Shown one piece after another: positions 59,105 through 64,000 of a stretch of DNA of 64,000 nt. The position numbers were made by a program, and so were the translations under genes. Position 1 is the first letter of the stretch. Every line of letters begins with the position of its first letter. The notes beneath the pieces were generated by a model. The model made no database searches. It was not told the DNA's origin and saw only the letters and a list, made by a program, of their open reading frames with translations. The DNA comes from Hahnella lacustris (GTDB lineage Bacteria > Pseudomonadota > Gammaproteobacteria > Burkholderiales > Burkholderiaceae_A), in the NCBI GenBank assembly GCA_965194655.1, contig OZ239148.1, forward strand, positions 620,001-684,000, in the 5' to 3' direction.

Positions 59105-61816
59105 ATGCAAAGCGCTCAGGATGTTCTTCGCCAAGAATTGCGTGACGCCCTGCTCTATTGGCGAGCCCAGGTGGAGTTGGAGCGCATGGCCTGCTCACGA
59201 GGCAGCCGGGACATACCTCAGGTGAAAGGGGTCCTCTTGGCTCGTCGGGAGCTTGGCCCGGTGATGCATCGCCTCGCAGCGCAGTCCAATCATTCGGGTC
59301 CGCTCCCAGAGCTAGGAACCCTCGAGGACTGGATCCAGAGAGCCCGCTGGCAGTGGGCAAACCACTCTGCAGACTCCCCCCGAAGTGAATTTGCTCGCGC
59401 CACTGAGCTCAGCGAGGCGCTGCGCAGCGCGTCGTGGATCCGGCGCGCCTTTGGGGAGAGCACCCGAGGCCTCATGGACCTCGCCCATGACTGGGTGGCG
59501 CTCTTTCAACGTTGGGATTGGCTGTTGGTGGCCTGGCGACTCAAGGGCGCACCGAGAGCGCCCGAAGTGCAGCTAGAGGCGGATCCTCTGGAGGGACTGC
59601 ATTCACTCGTCTCGGTCTATCTTGCTCAAACAGATCCCCTCGATCTGCCGCATTGGCTGGCAGCGCGGATTCAGAATCGGCAGGCGCTGGCAATGGATCT
59701 GGGCATTTTCTGCCAGGGCCCTCTGGATGCGGAGCTCTTGGCGGCCGCAACCGTGTTGTCTGCCGCAGACCCAATCCCGTTGCATTGGCCACTGCTCGAC
59801 TTGCCCGCATCGCCTCCACTTCTGGAGGCCTGGCCTGAGGTTCAAGATCTCCTCTCTGGGCGGGTCCCGCAGCCCGAGTCTTGGCCCGCGCTGGCCAGTC
59901 GTCGCGCATGCGCGGCCATTCATGCGCCATTCATCTCTCGGTCCGGGTCCCCCATATCCGTTCAGCTCTGCGGTGCGAGTCAATTAGAGTCTGCGGTGGA
60001 TCAAGCCATCCTGGCTGTTCATGCAAACCGACTCGCCGAGGCACCTCGCGGACGGGCCCTCGTGGCCGTGGTAGCGTTTGATCGGCTGATGGCCAGGCGC
60101 CTCACCGTGAAGCTTCAGCAGCAGGGCTTAAAGGTGGAAGATCCGTCGGGTTGGACCTTAGACACCACTGCCGCCAGTGCGCCAATGGATGGCCTTTTGG
60201 ATTTGGTTCAGCCAGGTAGCACCCCACAGCAGGTCTTTCATTGGCTGTCACTTCCCATGGTTCAGGCGGCACTGGAGTCCCCCTCCGAAGCCTTTGCGGA
60301 CCTCTATCGATCTTTTCGTCGGCTGTCGCCTCTCTCGCCGGGCTTTCAAGCGCTACCGGCACCCATCCGCCAGATCCTCCAGCCGCTGCAGCAGCTCGCC
60401 TGCTCTCGGGTGCCGCAGACGTTTGAGGTTTGGGTCGACCGCGTGGAGCGCACGATCCATGACCTTGGGCTGGGTCCTGGCATGGTGTCTGACGCTGCTG
60501 GTGCGCTGGTGTTGGGCAGCCTTCGGCAGCTGCGAGCAGAGCATCCCAGCCTCACAGAGGGCAGTGTGCGGGTCCAATGGGCTCAGTTTCGTGCCTCACT
60601 CTCGCGTCGCTTGGGTGAGGCACGACTGGCGCTGCGTGAGCCTGGGGAGGCGGATGTTCGGATGGTGGGCCTCTCGGAGGCTGCGCTCGACCCCGCCATC
60701 TCAGCGGTCATCCTGCTGGGGGCCACCGAGGGGCAGATGCTCGCTTCTTCTCCGAGTCCCTTGCTCTCTCGTCGACAGATGGACTTGGCCTGCGCAAGGC
60801 AGCCCGAGTCTGTGGAACGCGCCGTGGCCTTGGCGCATCTCGCCCACCTGCTCAATCGAGGCATTCCCCTGGTGGGTATCGGTGCACCTGCGCAAGCGGG
60901 ATCCGAGATTCGTTGGGCCTCAGCCTTGGTTCGTCTGCGGGCTGTTCTTCCCTCGGTGGTGAGGACAGAGCCTCTGGTCCCCACTCGACAGCCTGAGCGC
61001 CAGCAGAGGCACAACACTCCCACCGCTTGCATACCTCCTCGCGTGGCTGCTTCGCTTCCACCGAGACTCTCGGTCACCAGTCTCCAGGCGCTCGCAGTCT
61101 GTCCGCTGCAGTTTTTTTGGCGGGCACAGCTCGATCTGTCAGGCTGGCGTGCCTTGGCCTCTGTGGAGGGTCCGGCCGAGCGCGGAACTTGGCTTCACGC
61201 CGTGGCAGAGGCGGTTCCTCAACGGTTGCAGCAGCAGGATCCGCCGAGTGATGTGGAGGGCTGGTTCGCCTTTCTCTTGCAAATCCTTCGGGACCATCCC
61301 CACCATCAGGAGTCCGATGTCGCTTTTCAGATCGAACTGGAGCAGCGCCTGAGGTCTTTGGCCCTGTGGCTGGCAAAACCGGATCTCCCGCTGCCCCTCG
61401 AAGCGGAGCGAACCCTCGAAGGCGTCTTGCCGTTGAGTGGGCAGCGGGTCAAGGGCCGCGCGGACTGGGTGCTTCCCTGCGGTGTGGTCGATCTCAAGAC
61501 CACAGATCCCAGTGAGCTTCGCAAGGGTATTCAAGCGTCGCGGTCCGACCTGCAGCTTCAGGTCTATGCCCACTTGCTGTCGAGTGCACCTGAGGCCTTC
61601 TCCGCATCGGATCTGGCCTTTCTGAGTGTGCGTGTCGACCGAGTCCAATCGATTGAGGTGGAGCCTTCTGCAGCCTTGTTAGAGAAGCTCGATCAGACTC
61701 TGTCCGAGATCTCTCAGGGACGTCCCATGGAGGCACTGGAGGCACAGGGTGAAGGGCTTGCCTGTTCGAGCTGCCCTGCTCGCGGCGCATGTCGCCCGGA
61801 GGAGTGGGCCACATGA
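59105..61816 (+). CDS. AddB-like PD-(D/E)XK nuclease (predicted DNA-repair exonuclease)
   Basis: A 903-residue protein that pairs with the adjoining UvrD-type helicase. The first two thirds are a degraded helicase-like region, with VAVVAFDRLMARRLTVKLQ and VILLGATEGQML as remnants. The C-terminus is a RecB-type nuclease: GRADWV, VVDLKTTDPSELRKG and LQLQVYAHLL, holding the Asp, Asp-x-Lys and Gln-x3-Tyr of the family. The end CSSCPARGAC, together with a Cys further upstream, could bind an iron-sulfur cluster as in AddB. ATG 59105 is preferred over a GTG 14 codons earlier. It overlaps the helicase gene by four bases. Confidence 0.85.
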   Translation: MQSAQDVLRQELRDALLYWRAQVELERMACSRGSRDIPQVKGVLLARRELGPVMHRLAAQSNHSGPLPELGTLEDWIQRARWQWANHSADSPRSEFARATELSEALRSASWIRRAFGESTRGLMDLAHDWVALFQRWDWLLVAWRLKGAPRAPEVQLEADPLEGLHSLVSVYLAQTDPLDLPHWLAARIQNRQALAMDLGIFCQGPLDAELLAAATVLSAADPIPLHWPLLDLPASPPLLEAWPEVQDLLSGRVPQPESWPALASRRACAAIHAPFISRSGSPISVQLCGASQLESAVDQAILAVHANRLAEAPRGRALVAVVAFDRLMARRLTVKLQQQGLKVEDPSGWTLDTTAASAPMDGLLDLVQPGSTPQQVFHWLSLPMVQAALESPSEAFADLYRSFRRLSPLSPGFQALPAPIRQILQPLQQLACSRVPQTFEVWVDRVERTIHDLGLGPGMVSDAAGALVLGSLRQLRAEHPSLTEGSVRVQWAQFRASLSRRLGEARLALREPGEADVRMVGLSEAALDPAISAVILLGATEGQMLASSPSPLLSRRQMDLACARQPESVERAVALAHLAHLLNRGIPLVGIGAPAQAGSEIRWASALVRLRAVLPSVVRTEPLVPTRQPERQQRHNTPTACIPPRVAASLPPRLSVTSLQALAVCPLQFFWRAQLDLSGWRALASVEGPAERGTWLHAVAEAVPQRLQQQDPPSDVEGWFAFLLQILRDHPHHQESDVAFQIELEQRLRSLALWLAKPDLPLPLEAERTLEGVLPLSGQRVKGRADWVLPCGVVDLKTTDPSELRKGIQASRSDLQLQVYAHLLSSAPEAFSASDLAFLSVRVDRVQSIEVEPSAALLEKLDQTLSEISQGRPMEALEAQGEGLACSSCPARGACRPEEWAT

Positions 61817-64000
61817 AACCCATGACATCGGCGCTGGCCTGCGATCCCAATCGGTCCGTCGTGGTAGAAGCCTGTGCGGGCAGCGGCAAGACCTGGCTGC
61901 TCACCGCTCGCATTGCACGGGCCTTGCTCGAGGGATGCGCGCCCGGGGGCATTCTCGCGTTGACTTTCACCAATAAGGCGGCCGAGGAGATGCAAGCTCG
62001 AGTCTGGCTCGCTTTGGAGGCGCTCAGTCAGGCCAGTCCAGAGCAGGCTCGAATTCAGTGCGAACAATGGGGCGTTCCTCCCTCGCGCATAGAGTCGTGT
62101 GTGCGGGCAGCCCCTCATGTGTTTGAACGGCTCCTCATGAGCACGGAGCAACCCTTTGTCGGGACCTTTCATGCTTGGTATCTGCGCCTGCTGGCGTTTG
62201 CCCCGATGGGTTTCTCCCGGCTCTCCCGACTCTCCCCCACTCAGCGGCCTACCCTGCTGCGAAGGCAGGCATGGCGGCGTTGGACTCAAAAACTGAATCC
62301 CGATCAACGTGAGATGCTGGCTTGGCTCAGTCGGCAATTGGGTGCCTCTCGCCTACAACCCGCGCTCTGGTCGGCGGTTTCATGGGCGGGGCAGGTGGAG
62401 TCTCATATGTCGGGCGGTTGGAGGTCGCTCACGCCAGAGCTCACCCCCGAGGACGCCGCCCGGGAGAATGACCTGGATCGACAGCGATGGGTCGAGGAGG
62501 TGACGAACGATGCAAGTGATCTCGCTCAAGCATTTGGTGTGCTTGGGGAGGACCGCCGAGCCCATGCCGAGGCCTTTCTGATGCTCAGTGAAGGTGCCTC
62601 GCAGGAGGTCGGCATCCCTGCACTCGAGAAACTGCTTCTCACAGAAGACAAAACAGCCCAGCCCGGGCGCAAGCAACAGCGGCTCAAGGCCACGCTCATT
62701 CGAAAGCGAGATCGGGCGGCCTGGGCTGCGAGGATGCAGGACCCTGAGGCCCAGATCATTCTCTTTGTAGAGGGTCTGAACGCGCTGGCTCAACGTCGGT
62801 CGCATCGCCTTCAGCAGGCGCGTCAATACGCGGTGATGACGCTGGCCGAAGGCTTGGCTCAGGCGTATGAAGGGGTCTGTGGGCTCATGGACGAGACCGA
62901 TTTTGACGGCATCGAGGCTGCGGTACTTCAACTGCTGCGATCAGAGGACGGGCTCGAGATCCTCGCTCGCTGGGATTGTCGAACTCAACAGATTCTGGTG
63001 GATGAGTTTCAAGACACCAGCCCAGCTCAATGGGCACTCCTGCGCAGCTGGCTCGAAGCCCATGTCGGTTCTGATCGTCCACAAGCGAGCGCGCCGCGAG
63101 TCTTTCTGGTCGGAGATCCGAAGCAGTCCATCTATCAGTTTCGCGGGGGAGATCCCCGCGTCTTCGAGGCCGCACGGATCTGGCTCGAGCAGCGTTACGA
63201 GGCCGAGATTCTGGCCGCAGATCAGACCCGTCGGTGTGGGAAGGAGGTGGTGGATCTTCTCAATGCCGTCATGCCGGAGCTGATGAACACCGCTGGACAG
63301 CCCAGTCGATACCGCATTCACCAGACGGTCTCGCCTCCAACAGCAGGCGGCGTTTTCCACCTGCCACTGGTCCGAAAGGGGGCGGGGTCTGGGACAGAGC
63401 ACGCGCCCCTCGATTGGCTGCAGCGAGATTGGCTCAGCGAGCCGCGTAGCGCAAAAGGCCACTCTCCACATTTTGAGGAGGGGCAGCGCATTGCGGCCTT
63501 CCTGAGGCATATGCATGAGCACGGCCCCCAGCTCGCTTGGTCGAAGATGCGGGTTTTGGTTCGGGCCCGAACCCACCTCGCAGCCATCGAAGCAGCCTTG
63601 GCGGAGGCCTCGATTCCTTTTGTCAGTGACCGATCGGGAGGCCTGCTGGATGATCCCATCGTGCTTGATCTGCTGGCGCTCTGTCGCCTCATGGTTTATC
63701 CCTTCTCAGATCAGGACTTCGCACATGTGGCGTGCTCCCCACTGTTCGAGTGCCCGATACAAGAGTTGCCAAGATTGCTGACGGCGGCTCGAGCGCGAGG
63801 TCTGAGTGCACTCGACCATGTCATGACCCTTGACGACGCCGAGCTCGGCCCCCTCAACCCTGCTTGGGCGACGCTACAGGGTCGGCTCCGCGAGTGGCTT
63901 CGCCTCGCACAGAACCTGCCCATTCACGACTTTTTGAGTCGGGCGGTCGACCAGTCCGGTCTTGGAGAGACCCTGGGCCGTCGTCTGCCCGCCTTTCAGG
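61813..64000 (+). CDS. AddA/RecB-like UvrD-family helicase, 5' part (runs off the window)
   Basis: The first 729 codons of a superfamily 1 helicase, still open at the window end. The ATG is coupled to the nuclease stop (ATGA). Motifs in order: Walker A EACAGSGKTWLL (about residue 20), Ia ALTFTNKAAEEM, GTFHAWYLRLL, Walker B ILVDEFQDTSPAQW (about 395), III VGDPKQSIYQFRGGDPRVF and IV VLVRARTHLAAIEAAL. The next expected parts are motifs V-VI and possibly a second nuclease domain. Together with the upstream nuclease it should process double-strand breaks like AddAB/RecBCD. Confidence 0.9.
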   Translation, partial: MKPMTSALACDPNRSVVVEACAGSGKTWLLTARIARALLEGCAPGGILALTFTNKAAEEMQARVWLALEALSQASPEQARIQCEQWGVPPSRIESCVRAAPHVFERLLMSTEQPFVGTFHAWYLRLLAFAPMGFSRLSRLSPTQRPTLLRRQAWRRWTQKLNPDQREMLAWLSRQLGASRLQPALWSAVSWAGQVESHMSGGWRSLTPELTPEDAARENDLDRQRWVEEVTNDASDLAQAFGVLGEDRRAHAEAFLMLSEGASQEVGIPALEKLLLTEDKTAQPGRKQQRLKATLIRKRDRAAWAARMQDPEAQIILFVEGLNALAQRRSHRLQQARQYAVMTLAEGLAQAYEGVCGLMDETDFDGIEAAVLQLLRSEDGLEILARWDCRTQQILVDEFQDTSPAQWALLRSWLEAHVGSDRPQASAPRVFLVGDPKQSIYQFRGGDPRVFEAARIWLEQRYEAEILAADQTRRCGKEVVDLLNAVMPELMNTAGQPSRYRIHQTVSPPTAGGVFHLPLVRKGAGSGTEHAPLDWLQRDWLSEPRSAKGHSPHFEEGQRIAAFLRHMHEHGPQLAWSKMRVLVRARTHLAAIEAALAEASIPFVSDRSGGLLDDPIVLDLLALCRLMVYPFSDQDFAHVACSPLFECPIQELPRLLTAARARGLSALDHVMTLDDAELGPLNPAWATLQGRLREWLRLAQNLPIHDFLSRAVDQSGLGETLGRRLPAFQ

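Noticed and set aside
1..64000. Insertion sequences, prophage or integrative elements near the tRNA genes
   Set aside because: No transposase, integrase, terminal inverted repeats or duplicated tRNA ends are seen; both tRNAs sit between ordinary housekeeping genes.

Overview
The window is a dense, roughly 60% GC chromosomal segment of a Gram-negative bacterium, most likely a betaproteobacterium of the Burkholderiales. The run ndk-rlmN-ispG-hisS-yfgM-bamB-der-hfq-hflX-hflK-hflC-hisZ-purA-rnr-rlmB is the order I know from that class, as are recG-oxyR, surE-pcm-nlpD, rpsP-rimM-trmD-rplS and rpmE2-rho-trxA followed by an exonuclease/helicase pair. A complete LH2 antenna operon (pucB, pucA, pucC) with PpsR/CrtJ-type operator palindromes shows that the organism is a purple phototroph, probably an aerobic anoxygenic or facultative one. 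No reaction-centre or pigment-synthesis genes lie in the window.

Layout. 1-2.9 kb: the end of a SAM methyltransferase (BtaB-like), a translationally coupled fabI-ackA pair and gloA. 2.9-7.5 kb: a tandem glycine riboswitch controlling gcvH-gcvP-gcvT. 7.5-9.85 kb (minus strand): the LH2 operon pucB-pucA-pucC, followed by two very small membrane-protein genes of unknown function. 9.85-15.3 kb: mmsA (minus), then recG, oxyR and cysM. 15.3-21 kb: a two-armed periplasmic oxidation locus. It has two paralogous PQQ-dependent dehydrogenases transcribed divergently, each with its own cytochrome c, and a TonB-dependent receptor closely resembling the PQQ importer PqqU (YncD). 21-30.5 kb: RNA-modification and envelope genes (trhO, tRNA-Arg, dusA, wrbA, surE, pcm, nlpD-like, rlmD, a Bax-inhibitor-1 homologue). 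30.6-47.3 kb: the conserved ndk-to-rlmB housekeeping run. 47.3-58.9 kb: a nuclease, two Nudix proteins, mltB, the rpsP operon, rsgA, orn, a GT-C-like membrane protein, rpmE2, rho and trxA. 59-64 kb: an AddB-like nuclease and an AddA/UvrD-like helicase that runs off the end.

The most interesting signals are these. (1) The LH2 alpha chain carries Phe44-Leu45 in place of Tyr-Trp, the signature of blue-shifted B800-820 (LH3) antennae. (2) Two PpsR/CrtJ palindromes 8 bp apart sit over the puc promoter. (3) Two unassigned miniature membrane proteins of 29 and 64 residues sit at the tail of the puc operon. (4) PQQ uptake, PQQ enzymes and electron-accepting cytochromes are physically linked. (5) A strong intrinsic terminator is embedded in the signal-peptide codons of the cytochrome gene next to the first PQQ dehydrogenase. 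I see no insertion sequence, prophage, CRISPR array or gene-free stretch longer than 300 bases. Most intergenic gaps are under 150 bp, and convergent genes overlap at their 3' ends in seven places.
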